The notes: generated by a model not told the origin, from the sequence alone. A stretch of DNA of 64,000 bases from Thalassobaculum fulvum (GCF_014652915.1 NZ_BMZS01000003.1:434001-498000); one strand, 5' to 3'; counted from the first letter of the stretch, positions 47,472 to 57,715 are shown. A program made the numbers and translations.

Positions 47472-48023
47472 TCACTCGGCGGGCAGGTTGTCGAACGCGT
47501 TCACGCCCACCAATCGGGTGACCCGCCCGTTCTGACCGTAGGGCAGCACCAGGACCGTGTAGGTCCGGTAGTGATAGCGGTCGTGCTCGATCGCCGTCTT
47601 CACCCAGTACGGCTTGCCGTTGGCGGCGGCCCAGGTCAATCGCCCCAGATGGGCCTGGGTTCCCGATTGCTGGCCGACAATGCCGCCACGGCGGCTGCGG
47701 CCGAGGATCCGGACGATCTCCGACCCCTCCAATCGGATCTTGATGACGTCGGGGCGTTCGCCGATCTCGTAGAGGACGATGAAGGGCAGTGCAGCAGGCG
47801 GCAGAAGCGTGGGGTCGATGCACCGGTCGGGCGGGTAGGCGTCGTCGGCCCGTGCCGATTGCCAGATCGACCACATCTCGGATTGATACGGCAGACGGAA
47901 CAACTCGGGATGGACCGGGTGGACCAATCCAGAGGGCAACCGGGCGTTCGGGCTGGTGTGGGTGTCGGTCACGCCTGAAAGCACACGGCTGATGGTCTCC
48001 GGAATCGCCAAGTCGACGACCAA
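47472..48023 (-). CDS. Stand-alone PAS_5 domain protein (fourth copy)
   Basis: About 183 residues from a TTG at 48023; the true start is uncertain because no good ribosome site is seen and several GTG/TTG codons follow. The PAS_5 pattern: MWSIWQSARADDAYPPDRCIDP, VLYEIGERPDVIKIRLEGSEIVR. Compared with the other three copies, the block after the first strand is more diverged. Upstream is an AT-rich stretch with inverted repeats (48226-48252). Function unknown. Confidence 0.72.
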   Translation of the reverse strand: MVVDLAIPETISRVLSGVTDTHTSPNARLPSGLVHPVHPELFRLPYQSEMWSIWQSARADDAYPPDRCIDPTLLPPAALPFIVLYEIGERPDVIKIRLEGSEIVRILGRSRRGGIVGQQSGTQAHLGRLTWAAANGKPYWVKTAIEHDRYHYRTYTVLVLPYGQNGRVTRLVGVNAFDNLPAE

Positions 48024-48225
48024 GCGTCTCGATCTGCCGGACGGCAGTGACGATCGTCGGCCGTCGAGATTTTACGGCTGCCTCGGTCGATCCGATGATA
48101 GACGTGCGGGGTGTCGGGACGCCAGGGGGCAAGGTCGCGGACCCGAGTACAACGGACGTCACGGTCGGTGCATGCCGGCAATGCAGTCCGGACATCGCGT
48201 TTGCCGCAGATGCGGATATTATTTC

Positions 48226-48252
48226 CCATAATATACATTATGCGCATTATGG
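48226..48252. promoter_or_regulatory. AT-rich nested inverted and direct repeats upstream of a PAS_5 gene
   Basis: CCATAAT...ATTATGG brackets the element; inside is CATAATATACATTATG, itself a near-palindrome, and CATTATG is repeated 9 bases apart. It lies about 200 bases upstream of the PAS_5 gene and just after the OmpA-like gene's stop. In so GC-rich a genome this suggests an operator or promoter, but the reader protein is unknown. Confidence 0.45.
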
Positions 48253-48291
48253 TTCGGCTTCCTCACCACCTCGCGCCGGCTGTCGGTACGT

Positions 48292-49638
48292 TCAGTCGGC
48301 CCGAGACGCCGCCGGCTCTGCCGACCCGGATCCACCGAATACGATCACGACCCGATTGCCCGGTTCCGGCTTCTCGTCGTCGGTCCGGACCGGCAGCGCA
48401 TCCTCACCGTATCCGTCGACCGAATGGAACTGCCAGGTCGGAACCCGCTGATCGATCAGCGCCAGCTGGACGGCGATCGCCCGGCGCAGCGAGAGCGCCT
48501 GGTTGAAGACCGGGTTCCCGACCCGGTCGGCGTATCCGCGGATGACGATCCGCCGGTTCGTGCTGATCGCCACCTCGGCAATCGCCGAAACCTCGTCCAG
48601 TGCCGACGGTCCGAGCGCGAAACCGCCACTGGCGAAGCGGATCTCGCCCAGGACGGTCCAGCTTCCCTCCGCCGGTCCCCCCGATGCTCGGACCTCTCCG
48701 GCGGGCGATGCGGTCGGTTCGCCCGGAGATGCGCCGGCCGAAGCGCTATCGCTGACCCGCGCCGCCTCCAGTTCGGAAACCCGGCCCGACAATTCGCTCA
48801 GCCCCGTCCCGACCGCTTCGATCTCGGCCGGGTCGCTCCGCGGCAGCGCTTCCAGTGCGGCGATCCGGCCGGTCGCCGCCTCCAGGCCCGCAGTCAGCAA
48901 TTCCAGGGCTGCCGGATCGCCGGGCGGCCGGGCTTCCAGGGCGACGGTCCGGCCCGACAGGGCCGTCACCCGGGCATCGACGGCGGCGAGCACTTCCGGG
49001 TCGGCGCGCGGTGCCGCTTCCAGCGCCGCGATCCTCGCGGCGGAGCTGTCCAAGCCGGCGGCCAATGCCTTCAGGGCTGCCGGGTCGCCGGACGGCCGGG
49101 CTTCCAGGGCGCCGGTCCGACCCGACAGCGACGTCACCCGGTCGCCGAGCGCGGCGAGCACATCGGGGTCGGCGCGCGGTGCCGCTTCCAGCGCCGCGAT
49201 CCTCGCGGCGGAGCTGTCCAAGCCGGCGGCCAATGCCTTCAGGGCTGCCGGGTCGCCGGACGGCCGGGCCTCCAGGGCATCGGTCCGGCCCGACAGGGCC
49301 GTCACCCGGGCATCGACGGCGGCGAGCGCTTCCGGGTCGGCGCGCGGTGCCGCTTCCAGCGCCGCGATCCTCGTGGCGGAGCTGTCCAAGCCGGCGGTCA
49401 GGTCACGGATGGCCTGCGGATCGCCGGGCTGCCGGGCATCCAGTTCGGCCACGCGGGTCTGAAGGCTGGCCTGCGCGTCGGTCAGCCGCTCGATCCTCAG
49501 CCCGAGATAGACGACAACGGCCAGGAGCAGGATGGACATGGCGAACGCCAGCACCGCGGCGGTCGTCTGAACCGGGACGCCCTGCAAGGACGGCAGTGCC
49601 GTCCCCCTCTTCCAGCCGGCTCCGTTGTCCCTGGGCAA
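48292..49638 (-). CDS. OmpA-family envelope protein with coiled-coil tandem repeats
   Basis: A 448-residue protein. A single membrane span (about 26-48) anchors the N-terminus, then about 230 residues of tandem 56-residue repeats (each with RVTALSGRT, ALEARPSGDPAALKALAAGL and SSAARIAALEAAPRADP) expected to form an Ala-rich coiled coil, a Ser/Gly/Pro linker (about 300-325), and a C-terminal OmpA domain (about 330-440; GYADRVGNPVFNQALSLRRA binds peptidoglycan). It should span the periplasm from inner membrane to cell wall. The repeats are nearly identical at DNA level (168 bp). Confidence 0.86.
   Translation of the reverse strand: MPRDNGAGWKRGTALPSLQGVPVQTTAAVLAFAMSILLLAVVVYLGLRIERLTDAQASLQTRVAELDARQPGDPQAIRDLTAGLDSSATRIAALEAAPRADPEALAAVDARVTALSGRTDALEARPSGDPAALKALAAGLDSSAARIAALEAAPRADPDVLAALGDRVTSLSGRTGALEARPSGDPAALKALAAGLDSSAARIAALEAAPRADPEVLAAVDARVTALSGRTVALEARPPGDPAALELLTAGLEAATGRIAALEALPRSDPAEIEAVGTGLSELSGRVSELEAARVSDSASAGASPGEPTASPAGEVRASGGPAEGSWTVLGEIRFASGGFALGPSALDEVSAIAEVAISTNRRIVIRGYADRVGNPVFNQALSLRRAIAVQLALIDQRVPTWQFHSVDGYGEDALPVRTDDEKPEPGNRVVIVFGGSGSAEPAASRAD
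48931..49434 (-). repeat. 168-bp tandem repeat, three near-identical copies
   Basis: Copies begin at about 48931, 49099 and 49267, exactly 168 bases apart, and encode 56-residue units of the OmpA-like protein. They differ at a few bases each; a further diverged half-unit lies on each side. High identity implies recent duplication or ongoing homogenisation, so copy number may vary between strains. Confidence 0.88.
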
Positions 49639-50075
49639 TATCGGTTCCGCCCTCAGCCAGTCCTGTGTCGAACTCTAGACGAATTCCGCCGCCGCGGCGC
49701 GCCCTTCCGTTCGATGCGCGCCGATTCGGGGTTCACGGCGGCCCCGTTTTGCGCGAGACTGTTTGGGTGCGATGTCGATCATCGTCACGCCCGTCACTCG
49801 AACAAGGGAGGTGCGCACGCATGGAACCACCGGCGCAGCACCGCCCCGTCCTGTCGACGTGATCGGACGGGGCTTCAAGAGATCCACAATCTGGAAACTT
49901 TCTCACTCTTGCGAGTGACTTAAGCGCATTGCCAGTGCGCAAGGCGGCGCCCGGGCCGACGGCTCGCGGCGCCGCAGTCACGCCGTCGACGCGCCGCCCG
50001 CCGCGCTTTCCCCGCCCCGTCTCGCTCGCTAGTCTCCGGCCGTCGGCAACCGAGCATCACGAGGGCCTGAACGGC
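49639..50075. other. Intergenic region without a supported gene
   Basis: 437 bases between the OmpA-like gene and mazG, which are transcribed away from each other. A 70-codon minus-strand frame (49675-49887) lacks a ribosome site and family features. The segment 49881-49925 is AT-richer and contains a weak 6-bp hairpin, TCACTC-TTGC-GAGTGA (49903-49918). Promoters for both flanking genes probably lie here, but I cannot place them. Confidence 0.5.
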
Positions 50076-50939
50076 ATGAGCGATCCGTCCCACGACGACC
50101 TCCCCGGCCACGACGGCCTTCCTGACGGCCCGCCGATCGCCCGTCTGCGGGCCGTCATGGCGCGCCTGCGCGACCCCGACGGCGGCTGCCCCTGGGATCT
50201 CGAGCAGAGTTTCGAGACGATCGCACCCTACACCATCGAGGAAGCCTACGAGGTCGCCGAGGCGATAACCCTGGGCGACCGGACTGCCCTCAAGGACGAG
50301 CTCGGCGACCTCCTGCTGCAGGTCGTCTATCACGCCCAGATGGCGGAAGAGGAAGGCAGTTTCGGCTTCGACGACGTCGCCGCCGCGATCGCCGACAAGA
50401 TGATCCGCCGGCACCCGCACGTGTTCGGCGACGACAGCGTGGCCGACGCCGCCGCCCAGTCCGGCGCCTGGGAACGCCAGAAGGCCGAGGAGCGGGCCCG
50501 CAAGGCCGAGGCCGAAGGCCGGACGGCCAGCGTGCTGGAGGGCGTGTCGGGCGCCCTGCCCGCGCTGATGCGCTCGGTGAAGCTGCAGCGCCGCGCCGCC
50601 CGGGTCGGGTTCGACTGGCCGGAGACCGGCCAGGTGCTCGACAAGATCGTCGAGGAGCTCGGCGAGCTGAAGACCGAGATCGCCGGCGGCGACGCCGACC
50701 GGCTGGAGGACGAGATGGGCGACGTGCTGTTCGCGGTCGTCAACCTCGCCCGCCACCTCGGGGTCGACCCGGAGACCGCGCTGCGGCGCTGCAACGCCAA
50801 GTTCGAGCGCCGGTTCCGCGGGGTCGAGGACCGGCTGGCCGCGCAGGGGCGGTCGCCGGACCAGGCGTCGCTCGACGCGATGGAGGCGTTGTGGGTCGAG
50901 ATAAAGCTCGAGGAAAACGGAAGAAAGTTCGATAACTAA
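50076..50939 (+). CDS. mazG: Nucleoside triphosphate pyrophosphohydrolase
   Basis: A 287-residue protein with two MazG domains: the first has CPWDLEQSFETIAPYTIEEAYE and ELGDLLLQVVYHAQ, the second VEELGELKTEI and DEMGDVLFAVVNLARHL, giving the E-E-x-x-E ... D metal motif of all-alpha NTP pyrophosphatases. It hydrolyses NTPs, including aberrant ones, to NMP and pyrophosphate. The start ATG 50076 follows GAGGGCCTGAACGGC. The region after the stop is AT-rich and precedes the SDR relic. Confidence 0.93.
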   Translation: MSDPSHDDLPGHDGLPDGPPIARLRAVMARLRDPDGGCPWDLEQSFETIAPYTIEEAYEVAEAITLGDRTALKDELGDLLLQVVYHAQMAEEEGSFGFDDVAAAIADKMIRRHPHVFGDDSVADAAAQSGAWERQKAEERARKAEAEGRTASVLEGVSGALPALMRSVKLQRRAARVGFDWPETGQVLDKIVEELGELKTEIAGGDADRLEDEMGDVLFAVVNLARHLGVDPETALRRCNAKFERRFRGVEDRLAAQGRSPDQASLDAMEALWVEIKLEENGRKFDN

Positions 50940-50966
50940 CGGATAATTCAAATTAATTTTACCATT

Positions 50967-51198
50967 GTGAAAGCCGTGTTCAACGCCGGAGCGACCTCCG
51001 GATTCGGCATGACGACGGCCCGCCGCGTCGCCGCCGCGGGCTGGCGGACCGTGATCACCGGCCGGCGCGGCGAGCGCCTCGAGACGCTGAAGTCGGAGCT
51101 CCCGACCCCCTGCCACGCCGCGGTGCTGGACGTCACCGACAGGAAAGCGGTCGACGCGCGGTCGCCGGGCTGCCGCAGGCGTTCTCGCCGCTGAACGT
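50967..51198 (+). pseudogene. Frameshifted, truncated short-chain dehydrogenase relic
   Basis: The N-terminus of an SDR of the YdfG type is readable: GATSGFGMTTARRVAAAGW, ITGRRGERLETLKSEL, AVLDVTDRKAVDA. At about 51158 a one-base shift continues it as VAGLPQAFSPLNVV, then the similarity ends; the catalytic Tyr-x-x-x-Lys half is gone. So the gene has both a frameshift and a 3' deletion. It sits between mazG and argC; the GTG start and AT-rich upstream region may once have been its promoter. Confidence 0.75.
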
Positions 51199-51327
51199 GG
51201 TGCGGGAACTGAAATGGCGTCTTGCGCCGGCCGGAACGGCGAGGCGTGTTATTCGCTCAACAGGGAAGGCGGTTTGCAGTATGGTCCGCGTTCCCTCAAC
51301 CACTGTCACTCGGACCCGGAGGCGGTC

Positions 51328-52293
51328 ATGGCGGCACGGATCTTCATCGACGGCGAGGCTGGCACGACGGGTCTGCAGATCCGCGAGCGTCTGGCCGCGC
51401 GCCGCGATGTCGAGCTGATCTCGCTGGACGACGCCAGCCGCAAGGACCCGAAGGCGCGGCGCGACGCGCTGCATGCCGCCGACGTGGCCATCCTGTGCCT
51501 GCCGGACGACGCCGCGCGCGAGGCCGCGGCGCTGGCCGAGGGCTCCGAGGTCAAGTTGATCGACGCCTCGACGGCGCACCGGACCGTCGACGGCTGGGCC
51601 TACGGCTTTCCGGAGTTCCGGCCCGGCCAGCGCGAGGCGATCGCGACCGCGACCCGGGTGTCGAACCCCGGCTGCTATCCGACCGGCGCCATCGCCATCC
51701 TGGCGCCGCTGGTGACCGCAGGGATGATCCCGGCCGAGTTCCCGGTCACGGTCAACGCGGTCTCCGGCTACACCGGCGGCGGCAAGTCGCTGATCCAGCG
51801 CTACGAGGCCGAGGGCCAGGACGGCTACAAGCCGGACGCCTACTGGAGCTACGGGCTGACCCTGCAGCACAAGCACGTGCCGGAGATGACTCGCTGGTCC
51901 GCCCTCGCCCACCCGCCGATCTTCCAGCCGGCAGTGGCGCGGTATGCCCAGGGCATGCTGGTCAGCGTGCCGCTGGCGCTGTGGGCGCTGCCGAAGAAGC
52001 CGGTCCCGGCCGATCTCCATGCGGTTCTGGCCGAGCGCTATGCCGACGCCCGCTTCGTCCGCGTGGCGCCGCTCGGCGAGGCCCAGGGCCTGAAGGAACT
52101 GGACCCGCAGGCGCTGAACGGCACCAACCTGATGGAGCTGTTCGTGTTCGCCGACGCCGCGACCGGCCGCGCGGTGCTCACCGCCCGGCTCGACAACCTC
52201 GGCAAGGGCGCGTCGGGCGCGGCGGTGCAGAACATGAACCTGCTGCTCGGCCTGCCCGAGGACGCCGGCCTGGAGATGCAGCGGGCGGCTTGA
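51328..52293 (+). CDS. argC: N-acetyl-gamma-glutamyl-phosphate reductase, type 2
   Basis: A 321-residue arginine-pathway enzyme: FIDGEAGTTGLQIRERL at the N-terminus (short form of the NADP site), active-site Cys116 in SNPGCYPTG, SGYTGGGKSLI and the HKHVPEM block. The short N-terminus and this start identify the type 2 group. It reduces N-acetylglutamyl phosphate to the semialdehyde. Ribosome site CGGAGGCGGTC precedes ATG 51328. Convergent with the phosphatase gene. Confidence 0.94.
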   Translation: MAARIFIDGEAGTTGLQIRERLAARRDVELISLDDASRKDPKARRDALHAADVAILCLPDDAAREAAALAEGSEVKLIDASTAHRTVDGWAYGFPEFRPGQREAIATATRVSNPGCYPTGAIAILAPLVTAGMIPAEFPVTVNAVSGYTGGGKSLIQRYEAEGQDGYKPDAYWSYGLTLQHKHVPEMTRWSALAHPPIFQPAVARYAQGMLVSVPLALWALPKKPVPADLHAVLAERYADARFVRVAPLGEAQGLKELDPQALNGTNLMELFVFADAATGRAVLTARLDNLGKGASGAAVQNMNLLLGLPEDAGLEMQRAA

Positions 52294-52314
52294 CGGTCTG
52301 AGCGCCGCCCGCCC

Positions 52315-53151
52315 CTACCCGATCGGCCCCAGCACGGCTTCGCGCAGTTCGTGCCAGCTGTCGGCGTCGGGCGCCGCCAGCAGGCCGCCGGCCAGTTCGC
52401 TCGGGCGGTAGGCCCGGCCGTCGAGCCGGGCCGCGTGGCCGCCGGCCTCGGCGTGGATCAGCAGGCCGGGCGCGTGGTCCCAGGGCATGTTCTTCCAGTA
52501 GAACGCGAAGTGCCACTGGCCGGTGGCCAGCATGCGGTAGTCGAAGGCGGCGCAGCCGCGGCGATGGTGACGCTTCGGCAGCACCGCGTCGGCGCGCGCC
52601 CGCACCGCCTTGCGGGTCTCCTCGTCCGGAATGAACCGGAAGTTCAGCGAGCCCTCCATGACGTCGAGGCCGGCTGCCTCGGCCGCCCGCAGGCGGCTGC
52701 GCCCGGTTTCCCGTTCGACCATCTCGGCGCCGCCGCCGTGCTCGGCCAGCAGCACCCGGCCGGTCACCGGCTCGTAAATCGCCGCGGCGACCGTGGCGTC
52801 GTGCTGGACCAGCGCCACCATGACGGCGAAGCGGTCGCTGCCCTCGGTAAAGTTCTTGGTGCCGTCGACCGGGTCGACGATCCATACCGGCCGGTGCTCG
52901 GTCAGGAGGTCGAGCAGGCTGCGGTCGTGCTCGACCGACTCCTCGCCGATCAGGACCGAGCCCGGAACCAGGCCGGGCAGCCGGGCCGCCAGGGCACGCT
53001 CGGCCGCCTCGTCGGCGATCGTGACCAGGTCGTTCGGTCCGGTCTTCTCGCGGATGTCGCCGGACGCCAGGTTGCGCCAGCGCGGCAGGATCTCCTCGTC
53101 CGCCACCTCGGCGAGCACCCGCGCCACGCGGTCGAGATCGACGGTCGTCAT
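52315..53151 (-). CDS. Inositol monophosphatase family phosphatase (possible histidinol phosphatase)
   Basis: A 278-residue enzyme with metal motifs GEESVE (E70), WIVDPVDGTKNF (D93, D96) and WDHAPG near 225. The IMPase family covers inositol, histidinol (HisN), 3'-phosphoadenosine and fructose bisphosphate phosphatases. Extra residues around HHRRGCAAFDYRMLATGQ are seen in the HisN-like and inositol groups alike, so the substrate is left open. It lies after groEL on the same strand but behind a strong terminator. Confidence 0.85.
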   Translation of the reverse strand: MTTVDLDRVARVLAEVADEEILPRWRNLASGDIREKTGPNDLVTIADEAAERALAARLPGLVPGSVLIGEESVEHDRSLLDLLTEHRPVWIVDPVDGTKNFTEGSDRFAVMVALVQHDATVAAAIYEPVTGRVLLAEHGGGAEMVERETGRSRLRAAEAAGLDVMEGSLNFRFIPDEETRKAVRARADAVLPKRHHRRGCAAFDYRMLATGQWHFAFYWKNMPWDHAPGLLIHAEAGGHAARLDGRAYRPSELAGGLLAAPDADSWHELREAVLGPIG

Positions 53152-53177
53152 TGCAGGCTCCGGATGGGGCTACGGAA

Positions 53178-53204
53178 AAGGGCCGCGGGGTTGCCGCGGC
53201 CCTT
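53178..53204 (-). terminator. Intrinsic terminator of groEL
   Basis: Minus strand AAGGGCCGCGG-CAACC-CCGCGGCCCTT, a perfect 11-bp stem with a 5-base loop, followed by TTCCG (part of a CTTTTCC tail), 44 bases after the groEL stop. Confidence 0.85.
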
Positions 53205-53248
53205 CCCTATCACGGCCCGGGTCGGGCCGGAAGTCGATGCGGGACGGA

Positions 53249-55223
<1,975 letters not shown>

Positions 55224-55279
55224 GGGTGCCTCCGTTATGATGGCCCCCGGCCGTTCGGTTTCGGGGGCGAGGCGAGGCA

Positions 55280-55306
55280 TTGGCACTCGCCGACGTTGAG
55301 TGCCAA
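55280..55306 (-). promoter_or_regulatory. CIRCE operator (HrcA site) of groESL
   Basis: TTGGCACTC-N9-GAGTGCCAA, a perfect 9-bp inverted repeat with a 9-base spacer, one mismatch per arm from the canonical TTAGCACTC. It overlaps the predicted transcription start of groES, so HrcA would block initiation until heat shock. No hrcA gene is in this window. Confidence 0.93.
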
Positions 55307-55308
55307 CG

Positions 55309-55338
55309 GGTATAGGAGGGCCGCTCGGGCGCTGTCAA
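55309..55338 (-). promoter_or_regulatory. Sigma70-type promoter of groESL
   Basis: Minus strand TTGACA (55333-55338), 18-base spacer, TATACC (55309-55314). The start would fall near 55302, inside the CIRCE. A clear sigma32-type element is not seen here, so heat induction likely relies on HrcA. Confidence 0.78.
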
Positions 55339-55369
55339 CCGCAGCCTGCGAACGATTCGCGCGGAGAGG

Positions 55370-56680
55370 TCAGTCCGCCGGTCGCCGGATCGCCCCGGCG
55401 AACCGCTTCTCGAACCGGGCGGCATCGGCGGCGCTCAGCCGCACCTTCACCGCGGTCGTTCCTTCGGCGTCGTCGCTGCGCTCGACCACGTCGCCATGGG
55501 CGTACAGCCACGCCACGGCGGCGCCGTCGGACAGGTCGAGGACGAAGCCGCACAGCCGGTCGTCGACGCCGAGCAGCTGGGCGATCGCCGCGGTCAGCCG
55601 GTCGATCCCCTCGCCGGTGACCGCCGATACCGCTACCACCGGCTCGTTGCCGGCTTCGGTGCGCTGCTTCAGGGCGATCCGCTGGTCGTCGGGCAGCCGG
55701 TCGATCTTGTTCAGGACCTCGAGCATCCGGCCCGGCCGGGTGGTCTCGTCGATCCCGAGGTCGGCCAGCACCCCGAGAACGTCGGCCTTCTGGGCCGCGG
55801 TATCCGGATGCGCGATGTCACGGACATGGACCACCACGTCGGCCTCGGTCACCTCTTCCAAGGTCGCCCGGAACGCCGCCACCAGATGGGTCGGCAGCTC
55901 GCTGATGAAGCCGACGGTGTCCGACAGGATGATGGTCCGCCCGCCCGGCAGCCCGATCCGGCGCATGGTCGGGTCGAGGGTCGCGAACAGCAGGTCCTCG
56001 GCCATCACCGAGGCGCCCGAAAGCCGGTTGAACAGGGTCGACTTGCCGGCGTTGGTGTAGCCGACCAGCGCGACGATCGGATACGGCACGCGCTTGCGGG
56101 CGCCGCGATGCAGCTCGCGGGTCCGCTTAACCTCCTCCAGTTCGCGGCGGATCTTGGTGATCCGGTCGCCGATCAGGCGGCGGTCGATCTCGAGCTGGCT
56201 CTCGCCCGGCCCGCCCATGAAGCCGGTGCCGCCGCGCTGGCGCTCCAGGTGGGTCCAGGACCGGACAAGCCTGGAACGCTGGAAGGTGAGCGACGCCAGG
56301 TCGACCTGCAGCCGGCCCTCGTGGGTGCGCGCCCGTGCCCCGAAGATCTCCAGGATCAGCTGGGTGCGGTCCAGGACCTTGGCCTTCAGGGCCTTCTCGA
56401 GATTGCGCTGCTGGACCGGCGTCAGCGGCCGGTCGACGACGACGACCTCGATCTCCATCGCCTCGACCAGCTGGGCGAGCCGCTCGATCTGGCCGCTGCC
56501 GAGCAGCGAGCCGGGGCGCGGCCTGGCAACCGCGACCACCTCGGAATGCACGGTGATCAGGTCGATCGCCGAGGTCAGGCCGACCGCCTCTTCCAGGCGT
56601 GCCTCGGGATCGCGAACGCCCTCCCCCGTCTCTTCCTCGGTCTTCAGACGGGGGTGGACGACTAGGGCGCGGGTGCCCAT
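55370..56680 (-). CDS. hflX: GTPase HflX
   Basis: A 436-residue GTPase: N-terminal HflX domain (VVVVDRPLTPVQQRNLEKAL, GARARTHEGRLQVDLASL), glycine-rich helical hairpin ERQRGGTGFMGGPGESQLE, then the G domain with GYTNAGKST, DTVGFI and NKID. It splits stalled or hibernating 70S ribosomes under stress. It lies 10 bases after hfq, the standard hfq-hflX order. Confidence 0.95.
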   Translation of the reverse strand: MGTRALVVHPRLKTEEETGEGVRDPEARLEEAVGLTSAIDLITVHSEVVAVARPRPGSLLGSGQIERLAQLVEAMEIEVVVVDRPLTPVQQRNLEKALKAKVLDRTQLILEIFGARARTHEGRLQVDLASLTFQRSRLVRSWTHLERQRGGTGFMGGPGESQLEIDRRLIGDRITKIRRELEEVKRTRELHRGARKRVPYPIVALVGYTNAGKSTLFNRLSGASVMAEDLLFATLDPTMRRIGLPGGRTIILSDTVGFISELPTHLVAAFRATLEEVTEADVVVHVRDIAHPDTAAQKADVLGVLADLGIDETTRPGRMLEVLNKIDRLPDDQRIALKQRTEAGNEPVVAVSAVTGEGIDRLTAAIAQLLGVDDRLCGFVLDLSDGAAVAWLYAHGDVVERSDDAEGTTAVKVRLSAADAARFEKRFAGAIRRPAD

Positions 56681-56690
56681 GGCGGCCTCG

Positions 56691-56939
56691 TCAGCCGTCC
56701 GCGTCCTCTTTGGCCTCGAACAGCTGCACCGGGTGCTGCGGCATGATGGTCGACACCGCGTGCTTGTACACCAGCTGCGAATGCGCGTCCCGGCGCAGCA
56801 GGAGGCAGAAGTTGTCGAACCAGGTCACGATGCCCTGCAGCTTGACGCCGTTGACCAGGAACACCGTCACGGGTGTCTTGTCCTTGCGGATCTTGTTCAG
56901 AAACACGTCCTGAACGCTTTGGCTCTTCTCTGCGGCCAT
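56691..56939 (-). CDS. hfq: RNA chaperone Hfq
   Basis: An 82-residue Sm-like protein: [20 protein letters not shown] (Sm1; FLN and K segments), [20 protein letters not shown], and Sm2 [10 protein letters not shown]. It forms a hexamer that pairs small RNAs with mRNAs. Start ATG 56939 follows ACGATAAGGAATGCAAG. The leader, 122 bases from the upstream HAD gene, has a perfect inverted repeat (57010-57027). Confidence 0.97.
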   Translation of the reverse strand: MAAEKSQSVQDVFLNKIRKDKTPVTVFLVNGVKLQGIVTWFDNFCLLLRRDAHSQLVYKHAVSTIMPQHPVQLFEAKEDADG

Positions 56940-57009
56940 CTTGCATTCCTTATCGTTAGAGCCCTGGGGCTCGCCGGCAGGTATCGCGGGGGGCGATCCT
57001 CGCCGATCT

Positions 57010-57027
57010 ATCTCGCACCTGCGAGAT
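57010..57027 (-). promoter_or_regulatory. Inverted repeat in the hfq leader
   Basis: ATCTCGCA-CC-TGCGAGAT, perfect 8-base arms with a 2-base centre. A possible -10 TTATAT (57039-57044, minus strand) lies just upstream, with a poor -35, so the repeat would fall at about +5 to +22 of the hfq message, an operator-like position. The loop of 2 is too small for a stable RNA hairpin with all pairs formed. Confidence 0.45.
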
Positions 57028-57061
57028 GCAAGCTAAACATATAACGCAGTCGCACGCTCAC

Positions 57062-57715
57062 TCAATCGTGCAACTGCATCAAAAGTGCGAGACAGCCGGG
57101 TAAGTGGATCGCCGGCGGGTGCCGGGTCAGGTCCTCGGGGTGCGGGTCGTCGGGGTGAACGAGCACCGGGATGCAGCCGGCGGCATGCGCACAGGCGAGG
57201 TCGACCGCCGAGTCGCCGACGAACCAGACGTCCGGGCCGGCAGCGATACCGCTGCCGTCGAGCGCCATGAACACCGGATCCGGAGCCGGCTTGTCGCGCG
57301 GCGCGTCGGTCGCGCCGATCACCCGGTGGAAGTAGCGGTCCCAGCCGAGATGCGTAGCCTCCCGGCGCAGATAGCCGCCGTTCTTGTTGCTCACGATCGC
57401 GGTCGGGATGCCGCGGGCGGCCAGCCCTTCGAGGAGGTCGCCCGCTCCCTCCAGCGGCCGCAGGGTCTCCAGGTGGACCGCCTCGAAGCCGTCGTAGAAC
57501 AGCCGGGTCGCCTCGTCCGACCGGTCGCCGAACAGGTCGGGGAACGTGTCCCGCAGCGATTTCTTGGCGCCCGCGCGAACCTCGTCCTCGGTCCACGGCA
57601 CATGCCCCATGGTGAGGAAGGTTCGCTCGAGGGCCCGCGTGATCGCGCCCCAGTTGTCGACCAGGGTCGAGTCCCAGTCGAAGACGACCGCCCGCGGCCG
57701 CGGCAGAGCGATCAC
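57062..57715 (-). CDS. HAD-superfamily phosphatase (phosphoglycolate phosphatase-like)
   Basis: A 217-residue HAD hydrolase: motif I FDWDSTLVDN with D13 and D15, motif II VSNKNG, Lys in DKPAPDP and motif IV VGDSAVDLACA. The alpha-helical cap follows motif I, as in subfamily IA. The family includes phosphoglycolate phosphatase and pyrophosphatases; here no specific substrate is clear. The GTG start overlaps the dat stop by 4 bases, so a coupled role with the transaminase is possible. Confidence 0.86.
   Translation of the reverse strand: MIALPRPRAVVFDWDSTLVDNWGAITRALERTFLTMGHVPWTEDEVRAGAKKSLRDTFPDLFGDRSDEATRLFYDGFEAVHLETLRPLEGAGDLLEGLAARGIPTAIVSNKNGGYLRREATHLGWDRYFHRVIGATDAPRDKPAPDPVFMALDGSGIAAGPDVWFVGDSAVDLACAHAAGCIPVLVHPDDPHPEDLTRHPPAIHLPGCLALLMQLHD

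Noticed and set aside
48931..49434. Regular repeats as a CRISPR array
   Set aside because: Units are 168 bases, contiguous, with no unique spacers, and keep an open coding frame.
49675..49887. A 70-codon minus-strand frame upstream of the OmpA-like gene
   Set aside because: No ribosome site, no recognisable domain, and very Arg-rich composition typical of non-coding frames here.
48424..49923. A plus-strand frame rich in Arg/Gly with repeats
   Set aside because: Its repeats simply mirror the 168-bp tandem repeats of the OmpA-like gene on the minus strand, whose signal anchor and OmpA domain are clear.
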